From positions 20,770,001-20,834,000 of the forward strand of contig JANTQA010000023.1 of assembly GCA_027625915.1 (NCBI GenBank): a DNA stretch of 64,000 bases, written 5' to 3'. The DNA comes from Anaeramoeba flamelloides. Taxonomy: Eukaryota; Metamonada; Anaeramoebidae. This document shows, piece by piece, positions 46,190 through 57,000 of the stretch. The notes beneath the pieces were generated by a model. It made no database searches, had not been told where the DNA came from, and saw only the letters and a program-made list of their open reading frames with translations. The position numbers and the translations under genes were made by a program. How positions within the stretch are numbered: position 1 is the stretch's first letter; every line of letters begins with the position of its first letter.

Positions 46190-46840
46190 AAAAAATTAAA
46201 ATGATGGAACTAAAATTAAAACTTTGATACTTATTGCCGTTGCTATTTCTATTACTCCTGTATATACTGCATTTATTTGGTTGTTTGTTTGGGTGTTTTT
46301 GTTTGTTCTTATTCTAATTGTTATTACTAGATCTATTGGTGATGGTGATGTTGTTGTTACTGTTACTGGTGAGTTTTTTGGATTCATGGTTGCCCATGAT
46401 AGTGTTATTTGAAAACTAAAGGTTGGATACTTTGTTTAGCGATTGTGTTCTTATCACTATTACTATTATGTAAATTTAAGAATAAACACAAGAAGAAAAA
46501 AAAAATGATAAATTTAACGTTTCTTCACTGAAAACAAAATAAAAAATATATATAAACTAAATTGTATGATAAATAGCCCATCTTACATTTGAATTTCGAA
46601 TTGTATTTGTTTTTTTTTGAAGTTTTTACCCTCACAATGAAAAATTTGAAAATAAATCATTTTTCCTCTATTTTATTTTTTCAACAGTATTTTGTTAAAA
46701 TGGAAAATGAAAATGAAAATTTGGAAAGAAGTAACAGATGAATTAATGAAAAAATTGGTTTCGAATATGAAAAAGAAATTAGATTTAGTTATTCAATGGA
46801 AGGAGAATCGATAAATGGGTTTTATTAATTTATTAAAATT
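46190..46840. pseudogene. exon-like fragments, unidentified
   Basis: On the minus strand at 46397 an ATG opens MGNHESKKLTSNSNNN..., an Asn/Thr-rich frame that stops after about 27 codons and then continues as Asn/Lys-rich sequence. On the plus strand, after a TTTTTTCAACAG acceptor-like string near 46687, one frame reads MENENENLERSNR, a TGA, then INEKIGFEYEKEIRFSYSME followed by GESINGFY and a stop. The second part is protein-like. These may be remains of one or two genes, or parts of a gene with small undetected introns. No family is recognised. Confidence 0.25.
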
Positions 46841-46849
46841 TCTTTTTTT

Positions 46850-47085
46850 TTATGTAATGCTTCCTTCAAAATAAATTACCTAATTTTTTTTAATTGTTTT
46901 TTTTACTTTTTTTTATTTTATTTTTAGAGGAAAAATAAATATCTTGTGAGTAGAGAACTGAATATTAAAATAGAAATTTTTATATTATAATAGATAACTT
47001 CAATTATTAAAAAATATTTTTCTTTAAAATTTGATTTTTAATGGGCCAATGATTTTGAAATAGAGTTTATTTTAAAAAAGGTATT
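46850..47085 (-). repeat. dispersed repeat P, copy 2 (inverted)
   Basis: Reverse-complement match of 17690-18000. The blocks AGAACTGAATATTAA, ATAGATAACTTCAATTATTA and TAATGGGCCAATG are all mirrored there. Confidence 0.65.
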
Positions 47086-47850
47086 GACTGATATCTCACG
47101 AACAACATACTCAAGTTTTATTTGTAGCAAACTTAGTTTTTTCCTCATAAAATTGATCTCAAATTCGCCGGAAAAGCAATCCTTCCCCCCTCAGAACTTC
47201 TTTCAATAAAAAAGTTTTTTCAATCTTCCGAAAAAGAATTTTAAAAAATATTGTTTCTTTATTAAAGAAAACCCAATAAAATTAACTCTTTTAAAGCACC
47301 CAAATCAAAAAAATTTTAACGATCAAGAAAAAAAAAGAAATTCATAGATCTCATTAATTACCATGGGGCATTTATTTGTTTCAATTGGAAGGTGCGTTAG
47401 AATACTGTGTTCTATAGTATGTTAAAAATTAGTTTTGAAAATTTTCTGTATAAGATGAGATATATTTTATTGAAACAAAGTAATTTTTTTTTTTCAATTT
47501 GATTATTTTTTGTTTTTTAAATAAAAATATTTATTAAAATTATTTTTTTAATGATATTTCTTATCACCAAACCCATAAGAATCATTTTCTCGCGAATCGC
47601 TTGTATTTCAAATATCCGAAAGATAACTATCAATGCTTTTTTCACTATGGGAATTTCATTCTTCTGATAAAGAGAAATCTCCTTTGTATGATCTTGATGA
47701 GAAATTCATTATTTCATTTAATTCTGTTTCAAAGAAAGTAATTGATAGATCCTCTTTTTTTTCTTCAGTGTTTTTGATTTCTTTTTCATTCCCACACACT
47801 TCCACTTTAACTTTCATTATTATCGTCTTCTTTTTCGCTTTTAATTTTTT
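47086..47850. other. gene-free DNA 3' of the large minus-strand gene
   Basis: AT-rich DNA grading at 47640-47850 into decayed copies of the tandem repeat that forms the C-terminus of the large gene. No gene called. Confidence 0.45.
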
Positions 47851-47851
47851 C

Positions 47852-48650
47852 CTTCAAAAAATGAGTCTGATTGAGAATTTAATTGTTTTTTTAAATAATT
47901 TTTCTGAATCTGAATCTGAATCTGAATCAAAATCAAAATTTGAAACAGAGGATTCTTCTTCAGAATTATTTAAAATTAACAATTCTTTTGCAAAATTTTG
48001 TATGATCAGATAATTCTTTTTCATTCCCGATTATACCTTTTTTTTTGTTTTTCATCTTTACTTTTATTATTATCATCTTCTTTCGGCTTTTAATTTTTTC
48101 CTTCAAAAAATGAGTCTGATTGAGAATTTAATTGTTTTTTTAAATTCTTTTCTGAATCTGGATCAGAATCAGAATCTGAATCTGAATCTGAGTCTGAGTC
48201 AAAAACAAAATTTGAAAAAGAGGATTCTTCTTCAGAATTAGATAATAAGAATTCTTTTGCAGAATTTTTTTGATCAGATACTATTTTTTCCTTACCGATT
48301 ATACCTTTCCCCCCCTTTTTTTTTTGCTTTTTATCTTTACTTTCATCATTATCATCATCTTTGTGACTTTTAATTTTTTTCTCATAAAGCGAATCTGATT
48401 GAGAATTTAATTGTTTTTTTAAATTCTTTTCTGGATCTGGATCTGAATCTGAGTCTGAGTCTGAATCAAAATAAAAATCAAAATTTGAAACAGAGGTTTC
48501 TTCTTCAGTGTTATCAGATATTGATGATTGTTCTGTAGTTTTTTGCATATGCCTTCTTTTTTTGTTCCTTTCTTTTTTATTTTGATCATTTTCAGAATTA
48601 GAATCATTTTTTGATCGAGAATCATGTTTGGGAAAAGACGGAGGGGGAGG
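47852..48650 (-). repeat. tandem duplication at the 3' end of the large gene
   Basis: A unit of about 250-280 bp recurs with starts near 47852, 48102 and 48382 (each marked by a GAATCTGATTGAGAATTTAA- or GAGTCTGATTGAGAATTTAA-like string followed by a run of GAATCT-type hexamers coding Ser-Asp). The two units right of 48090 are coding and give the repeated ...EKNLKKQLNSQSDS plus (SD)n C-terminus. The leftmost unit lies past the stop codon and is non-coding now. An extra fragment left of 47852 shows a further decayed unit. Confidence 0.85.
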
Positions 48651-51600
48651 ATTTGAAGGTGGCTTTATGGATTTGTTTTTTTTTTTGATTGCGTTATCCG
48701 AAAAGGATGAGTCATTAAAGATTGAAGATATTGAATCTTCATCGTTTTCATTATCATAGTTAATATTTTGATATTTTTTTACATCAATTGATTCATCGTC
48801 ATCAAACTTTTCGATATTTTTATTATTATTATTATTACTTTTTTGTTTACGTTTTATTTTTAAATCCAGACCTTTGTTTGTATTTGGATCCGCATCAGTA
48901 TTTTTATTAGTGGTGGCTTGTTTCTTAGTTTTCACAGTATTATGTTTCTTTCGCTGCTTTTTTTTCTCATTAGCATTCTTCGATTTATGTAAAGAATGTT
49001 TTTTTTTTAATTGGCTTTTCTCCCTTATCAGTTTTTCAATCGAACTACGAATAGCTAGCCAAATGTTTTCAGTTTGTCTATTAGTAAAATCTCTTCTTTT
49101 AGCCTCGGAAAAGAAATAAATGGTAGAAATGATTAATATGGTATCTTCCATGCTTTTTAAAGCAATATTAATTTTCTCTTGACCAAGAACTAATTTGGAA
49201 TATTTTGATTTCCAAAAATTGAGTAAAAACTTTTTTTTATTTTTAAACTTTCTGCCAATAATTGAAATTAATTTAGGGTCTTTATTATTTAAATTTTTAA
49301 TTTGTAAATGTTTATCAATTGGGAAAGTAAAAAGAGTTTTTGAATTGCCAATACCCAGTTGTATTGAGTTTTTATTGATTTTGATAAACCCCGAAGCCAA
49401 AGGAAATTGGCGAGCAACAACAACTGAAACTAAAAAGGTTACACCAGAATTACTCCAGTAATAGCCAAGGCCCATTTTAATTAAATCCAATTGCTTTTCA
49501 AAGGACAAATATTTATTAGAGTATGTTAAAGGCGCTTCTAAATTGTTTTGATTATTTGAGCGATATCGATCGATAATCTTTTTCCAAGACGATAATTTTA
49601 ATGAGATATTTTTTTTCGGTGTGATTGGTTCTGGTAATACCGATGTGTCAATATTCTCATAATCGATGTAATTCACAATCGGATTTCTCCCAATAATTGA
49701 TTTAGTATCAAACTGGTTAAATAGTAAATAAAGGTAAATTATTATTCTTTTCATTTCCAAATTCTTGGCTGTGATCATTGTAAAATTTGAATTTTTTAAA
49801 TTAAAAAAATATAAGCAATTTAAATCATTACGATCAATAAACAATTTGAAATCTTTTGTTGACCATTTACATGAAAAAATAATCTCTTCATTTTTATATT
49901 TTTTGAAAAAATCACCCTCCTCGTCGTCATCATTATCATCTTCTTCGGCATCGTTTCCATCATCATCATCATCACCTTCTTCCCCGTATTCACCGCCAAC
50001 ACGCTTTCTTCCATCACACACACCATCTAAATCCTCTTTTAGATTGTTCCCAGTTATGTTATAATAGTCAGCATTGTCATATTCTTCTGGATAATCATCA
50101 TAATCATCATCAATATTATTGTAATAATTTTTAGTTTTCTTTTTCTTTTTCTTTTCCTGTGTCTGTTTTTTAATTGAATTATTATTTATATTGATATTAG
50201 TGATGGTTTCCAAATTATTTGAATGAATATTTGAATCAAAAAAATTAAAACTTTTATAAATTAAAATTAATCTTTTTTTTTCAAAAATTAAAAACCCCTT
50301 CCGAGACATTTTTTGAAAATTATCCCAAACTTCAATATCAAATGATGCTCTCCCCAATCTAGCATAATTTGATGCTTTAGTACAAGGTGTTTTATATTCA
50401 TTTAAAAATTGTTCAAGTATTTTTTTTTGAAAAAATTGGTTTAGTATTTTTAAATCAACGTGTTTCCATTGATCAAAAAAATTTAATATAAAAAATAATT
50501 CTAAAACAGATGTTTGATTATTAATTTTTTTCTCAATTTTTTTTTTAGGTCTTGTTTTAATGATTTATTATTATTTTTATTATTATTTTTATAATTTTTT
50601 TTTTTATTATTTTTATTATTTTTATTATTTGTTTTATTATTCCTATTTGTTTTATTATTTCTATTTGTTTTATTATTTTTATTTGTTTTATTATTATTTT
50701 TTATAATTTCTATTTGTTTTATTATTTTTATTTGTTTTATTATTTCTATTTGTTTTATGATTTTTATGAATATTATTTTTATTTGAACGGTTATTTTTGT
50801 TACTATTATTTCTTTTTTTATTATTTTGATTTTGATTACCTTTATCATTATTATTATTATTATTGTTGTTGTTATTATTTTCATTTTTTAAATATTGCTT
50901 TACCAAAAATTGTAAAACATTAGCACTAAAATAACTTGATGATGGTTTTGGATCAACATTTTCAAGTTTTGTAATTTGATAACCTTTTAAGAAATTTAAT
51001 CTTTTAAATTTCTTTTCTTGAATAAATCTATATATTTTGGAAAATTCAATATCTATTTTTGCTGGGTGAATATTGAGTATTGAGGAATCATGAAATAAAG
51101 TTTCTCGATAAAATTTTATTTTTTTTTTGTAATTTTTATTATTGTTATTATTATTATTATTGATGTTCGTTTTAGAGGCTTTGTTGTGTGTCTTTTTATT
51201 TTTATGCTGTTTTTTTGATGATGTGTTGTGAATTTTTTTATTTATTTTATTTAATATTTCTGCATTTTTTGATTTGGAATATAAATTTGTTTGGTTTTGA
51301 TATTTTTGCTTTTTCTCTTTAATTTTTAATTGATAATTTTTTATTTGGTTATCTAAAAAGATTGATTTTTTTTTTGCCTTTTCTAATTCTTTTTTTAATT
51401 GTTCAATATATAAATTTCGAGTATTTTTGAATTCCAATTTCATATTCATATTTTTTAATTCTAATTTGGCAAAATTGTTGGTTTCATTTTTGTTTTTAAT
51501 TTGATTTGAATTGTTGTCACTACTACAACTATTTTCATTGTTAATAATAGTGTTGCGATTATTTCTATTTCTTTTGCTTTTACTTTTTTCGAAATTATTT

Positions 51601-52823
51601 GATCCAATTTCTCGAATTAAATTATTTGAACTCGCTGTATGCGTCCCATTCATTGAATCTGTTGAGTCCATTATATCGAGTGATGTGTCCGAATTTATAG
51701 GTTCGTCTGAATCAGTTGAACTTGTTACTTTAATTTTCTTCTTTTTAATTTGTTTTTGTTTTTGTTTTTCTTTTTCTTTGGCTTGGGAATTGCTTTTTTT
51801 TGGATTTTCTTTTTTGTTTTCCTTTCTTTTTTCCTTTCTTTTTTCTTTTCTTTTTTCTGTTTCTTTTTCTTTATCTTTTTCTTGCAAATTGTTTTTTTTT
51901 GGATTTTCATTATTTAAAAGTTCGATTTCCTCTGACAATAACCCAGACACAAAGGTTTTTTCCACATATTCAATTTCCTCTTCACTTCCAACTTTTTTCA
52001 CAATACTTTGATAAAGAATTTTAATTTGCTGTAATTTACTTTCCTCTGTTGGGAATTTTTGATCATCAATTTGACAGATTAACTTTAATAACTGCTGCAC
52101 ATAATCTTCATTCTGATCATGTTCCTGCAATAATTTACTTTCTGGTCTTTTTAGTGCTCTTGCCTTTTGCGCCCAGAAGGGGTTCTTGTATAAATTCTTT
52201 TCAATTTCGTCTCCGAGTTGTAAGTGATTATTGTTGATGATAATTGAGCTGCTGAGCGAATTCCATGGGGAATTCAGATCAGCACTCTTCGTCCTACTGT
52301 TTCTGTTATTATTATTCTGATTATTATTATTATTAGTCAGAAGGCCATCTGACGGGAGTGTGATGACCCTTGTATGAACACTTGTATCCTTAGTTGTCCC
52401 ATATATGGAGATCTGTGTTATTACAAACACTATGGACAAGGCAAACCTCCACAAATCGGTTGGATCTCCTGAAATGACTTTATTAACAGAGAACAGCGAT
52501 TCGTTTGCAACCCTAAAGACGTGCTTTAAAATATTTTGGTAGGTTTGCAAATTTTCAGAAATTTGTAAAATGGGGATAGTCGAGGATTTGATTTGGATTT
52601 CTTGTGTAGGTGCAACACCATTCAAAACAGCTAACAGCGAAACACAGTCCAACGAAAATAGCTTTTCTAGAGTAAGTGTTTCGTCTCCAAGTATTTTCTT
52701 AATGACGAGAAGCGTGTCGTGTAATGAATAAACTCCACGTAGCTTTTCAATACTTTCGAGTGCCTTTCGAACAACCGTTTGCTGTTTTTGAAATCTTTCA
52801 GAAAGGGTTACAAATGCATTCAT
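48090..52823 (-). CDS. large low-complexity protein with coiled coil and PH-like regions
   Basis: Two open frames in the same phase (52823-50694 and 50564-48090) are separated by a stop-containing Asn/Lys repeat. Removing 50803-50501 (donor GTAACA, acceptor TTTTAG, 303 nt) joins them in frame into 1476 residues; this intron is predicted, not proven. The N-terminus (1-170) is a conserved-looking helical domain (SLHDTLLVIKKILGDETLTL, LDCVSLLAVLNGVAP). Lys/Glu-rich stretches follow, then a coiled coil near 430-520 and a second ordered segment (FYRETLFHDSSILNIHPAK, SSYFSANVLQFLVKQYL). After the splice comes an ordered region with KGFLIFEKKRLILIYKSF, an acidic insert, and FSCKWSTKDFKLFI; together these look like a split PH-type barrel. 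A second barrel-like stretch begins VTFLVSVVVARQFPLASGF. The tail is Ser-Asp repeats. The family was not recognised; a scaffold or membrane-adaptor role is only suggested by the folds. Confidence 0.7.
50560..50900 (-). repeat. Asn-codon-rich simple repeat
   Basis: AAT/AAC/AAA-rich trinucleotide and 18-nt repeats on the minus strand (AATAAAACAAATAGAAAT-type units repeated near 50640-50760). They would code Asn-Asn-Lys-Thr-Asn-Arg repeats in two of the three frames. Most of the block lies inside the predicted intron of the large gene. Confidence 0.8.
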
Positions 52824-54085
52824 TACTGTATTTGGAAGAACTGAAAGGTTAATTTTGTTGTTTGTGGTTTGTTTTTTTTTTTTATTGTTTTTTTTTTTTT
52901 AAAAACGTTAAAAGGAAACCAAACTATGTAATTAAAGAGGGAAAAATGAAAAATAATTATATTAAAAATAAAGGTAAATTCTCTGTTTGGCGAAAAGCTC
53001 ATAAAAAGAAGTCATGATTGAAATTGTACATTTTTTTCGAATTAGATTTTAACCGAATTCGAATTTTACTATCATTTTTTGATATTTTTTTATGGGTTTG
53101 CTTTTAATCTATTGAGAAAAAGAATCATTTTAGCAAACTGGTATAATGATTACTTTCAAAATCTTTTTCAAGTCAACTTGTTAGAATAATTTGAAAATGG
53201 TATGTGCAGAATAAAAAGGGAAAAATCTTCACTACATTTTCGATATTTTTCGTTTACAAACAGAATTTGCAAAGTAATTGATTATAATTTGGGGTTTTGA
53301 TCTTTGTTTGAAAAAGAATAATTAAAATGAAAAGTGAAATTTTTCGGATTGATTATGAACATGTTTGGATTAACTTTTGTCATATAGTTGATGTAAATAA
53401 CTGATTTTGTCAAACTTTCAGGTCAGTTCATGTTTTATTAATTTGGGGGTTGTAATATAAGGCTTCAAGATAAATAAACTTTTTAATTGATGATTATATT
53501 GAAAAAAATCAAAATACTGACATTTTTTATTTATTTTTGGGATCTCCATAATAACTTTAAATTTTTAAATAAAAGTAGATATAAACTCAATTCGTTTATT
53601 GGATTTTGTATAATATAATGTACTGTTCTTTGAAGCTAATTGATTTCTTCTATTAGTTGAGTTTACTTTTCATTTTCAGTTTCTATTAATGTTCTCTATT
53701 AAAAACTTTGCTTAAACTTTATTCTCCCTGTTTCACTTTTTTTCCCCAACAATACATAATTTAATTCCCAGTTCCTTTAAAAAAGTGGGTTGAGCAACAG
53801 GAATAGAACAACTTAAGAAAGTACAAAGATTCCCAATTAATTGATTTAAACTTTGTACAATAATAGTAACCATAAATAAAAATTTTGATTTATTAACATT
53901 AAAATGAGAGATATATGTGTTTGTATTTCAAAAACCAAGGGTTTTAAACATAACAATAATCCTTATTTAGCTTTATTATGATTATCACTTTCTTCTTAGT
54001 ACTTTAACAAAATACAAATTGAATTATCATTTTTCCTTTTTTTTAACTTTTACTCTTCATAATTAATCTCTTTGGAGGCTTTCAC
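52824..54085. promoter_or_regulatory. divergent intergenic region, large gene / CLP1
   Basis: This is 1.26 kb between two head-to-head start codons. It must hold both promoters. It is AT-rich, with a poly-T/poly-A stretch next to the large gene's ATG; no specific element or repeat was recognised. Confidence 0.45.
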
Positions 54086-57000
54086 ATGACCAAAGTTCAC
54101 ACATTAAAAGAACAACAGGAATTACGACTTGAAATCTCATTTGATGAAACAATTAAGGTCCAATTAATGACTGGAACTGCCGAGGTTTTTGGATGCGAGC
54201 TGCTTGAAAGAAAAGAGTATACTTTTACAAGTTGCAAAGTACCGATTTTCACGTGGCATGGATGCACAATCACGATCACTGGCGAGTGTACCAATTATAT
54301 TGGTGAAGGTGTTGAGATGTACAAATACTTAAACACACACACTGCTTTAGAAAATATCCGTAAAAAAGCAAGAGAAGATTCCAATTTAAATGGGCCACGA
54401 GTGCTAATCACGGGTCCCCCTTCTTGTGGAAAGAATTCCTTGTCTAGGATCTTATTAAATTATGCAATTAGGATGGGCAACTCGCCTTTGTTTGTTGACT
54501 TGGATCCTAATCAAAATGAAATCGGTGTTCCTGGCACGATTAATGTTATGCCAATTAATAAACCCATTTACCCAAACGTAAAAACTTCATCTTTTCTTGT
54601 CTTGGTGCTTCAAATTTTGGCTTTTCCATCTTTTGAATTATAATTTTCTTTTCTGTTTATTTTTTTTTATTTTTTTTTTTGATTTGTAATTTTGAATCAC
54701 GATCGTTTGCTAATTTGTTCTGGGTTTCTTTCAAACAAATTTTTCGTTTTTTTTTTTTATTTGTTGACTTCAAAGGAAGGTTACTCTTTAGCAAGCCCAT
54801 TGTCCTATTTTTTTGGATCGATTAATTGTTCTGACAATCTGGATTATTATAAAATCTTGTGTCAGAAATTGGCACAGTCGATCGATGAAAGAATAGAATT
54901 AGATGAAGCTGCTCGCACTTCTGGGATCGTTGTGAATACTATTGGCTGTATTGAAAAGTCTGGATTAGATTTACTTAAATTTATAATCAAAACTTTTGGA
55001 ATCGAATATGTAATAGTCATTGGTGACGAAAGGCTTTCCAATATGCTTTCTAATTTAACTTTAGAACCAAAAAAAATTAAGAAAGAAGAGGAAATTAAAA
55101 ATGAAAAAGAAGAAGAAAATGAAATCAAAAAAGAAGAAGAAAAAGAAAAAGAAAAAGAAAAAGAAAAAGAAAAAGAAAAAGAAAAAGAAAAAGAAAAAGA
55201 AAAAGAAAAAGAAAAAGAAAAAGAAAAAGAAAAAGAAACAAAGGAGATCGTTGAGCCAAAAAAAGTCCAAATAATCCAATTAAAGAAATCTGGTGGTGTC
55301 GTTGTTATAGATGAAAAAGAACGAAAAACAATTAGAAGAATACTTTATAAGCGATATTTTTATGGCATCACTCAAAATTTAAAACCAAGTTCAATGTCGA
55401 CAAGTTGGGATGGTTTAGGTTTATTCAAAATTAAATACCGTAATTCAATTACTTTTATTTCTGTTTTTTTTTTTGTTATTTTTCATAATTTTGTTGACTT
55501 TTTTTTATGTTAAAGAATTTTTCAAAAAAAATGAGATTTTTTTTGTGTTGATTGAAAATCCAGAGAATTTTTGATTATTTTTTCGAGTTTAAAATTTAAC
55601 AAAAAATAATTATAATCTGAAATCATATACAAATATATATTATTGTTTAAAATTGAATTAATATTAATTTTAATTTAAATCAATACAAAAAAATGAAATC
55701 CTTTCAATTCAAAGTATACAATTCATAAAAAAAAATTAAGAATAACAACAATAAAAACCAAGTACAAGATTAAACAAGATTAAAAAATATAAATATACAG
55801 AATGATGATTTTTAAACAATTAACAATAAAAAATATGCAAAATTGTCCATTTCTGCTTGAATGAAGGGTGTTGATAATGTGGCCGTCTTCCCACAAAAAT
55901 GGATATTAAATAGACAATTATATCATTTACAATTATTCACAAATTTATTTCCAAAAAAAGTGGTGCTAATTTCTTTTAAAATATCTTTATTAAACCCAAT
56001 TCTAATATTCCGATTTAAAGATCCAAATTATTAACGATCATTAACTAATTCTTCATAATGTTTTAATTTGTTTATTTTTGAGACATTACCTTAAGGCTAG
56101 AGTCATTTACCGTGGATTTTCTCCATACTCAAGGGACGACTTGAAACTAAAAATGACATTATGAAATTGCACTTCTTTCAATTGACAAAATTCAAATAAC
56201 AAATAAAAAAAAATTCAAATAACAAATAAAATCTCATTGGCAAAAAATTCAATTTTTAAAAAAAAAAAAAAGATTGAGAGAATTTTAATTGGCAAATAAT
56301 TCAAAAAACAAAAAAAAAGTTTCATCGAATCTCCAATTTAAAAGGATCTAATTTTAAAAAAAAAAAAGAAAATTTAATTATCAAAAAAAGTTTAAAAGAA
56401 TTCTCAATTTTAAAAATATTTAATTTTAAAAAAAAAATTAAGAGTTTCTTATTTTATATTTCCAAATGCTTAAATTTCTTCAATTTGAAAGAAATTGTTT
56501 TTTTTTTCAGAACAAAATCAATTTAATCTAATTTAATCCAATTTGTGGTTATTTTGTCACCCTCTATATTCGAAAGAGTAAGGATTTTGTAACATTCTTG
56601 AGAGGCAAAAATAACTCATTTGAAAAATGAAAAAATTGAAAAAAAGCTTTGAGATCTCAAAAAGCGCCAAAGAGTGACAATTTGAAACTAATGCTGTTGT
56701 TTTCAAAATTATATTTCACAACCATTCAAATTGGAAATTGGGTGTAGATCTATGGTTCTTTTTTCTAAAAATTTCTACTCTTTTTTGAATGTTGATTTTT
56801 TGAGATCTATCTTACATCACATTTTGATAGCTTTTTAATTGTTATTAGGCACACATAAAAATTTCAAATATTTTTTTTTTTAAATTTCAGATCATTATTT
56901 TTCGCCGTAATGACCTCGCACTTAATGAAAGACACTAACTTTTCTAATCTCAATTTTAGATGATATTTTTAAGGTGTGAAAATTGGTGATTTATTTTTTT

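Noticed and set aside
46224-46412. Hydrophobic plus-strand frame resembling a membrane peptide
   Set aside because: It is antisense to an Asn/Thr-codon repeat; the hydrophobic composition is an artefact.
47633-48013. 126-codon plus-strand open frame
   Set aside because: It lies on the antisense strand of the decayed tandem repeat downstream of the large gene.
51511-52011. 166-codon plus-strand frame
   Set aside because: Antisense shadow of the Lys/Glu-rich part of the large gene.
55061-55279. Poly-Phe open frame on the minus strand
   Set aside because: It is the antisense shadow of the GAAAAA repeat in CLP1.
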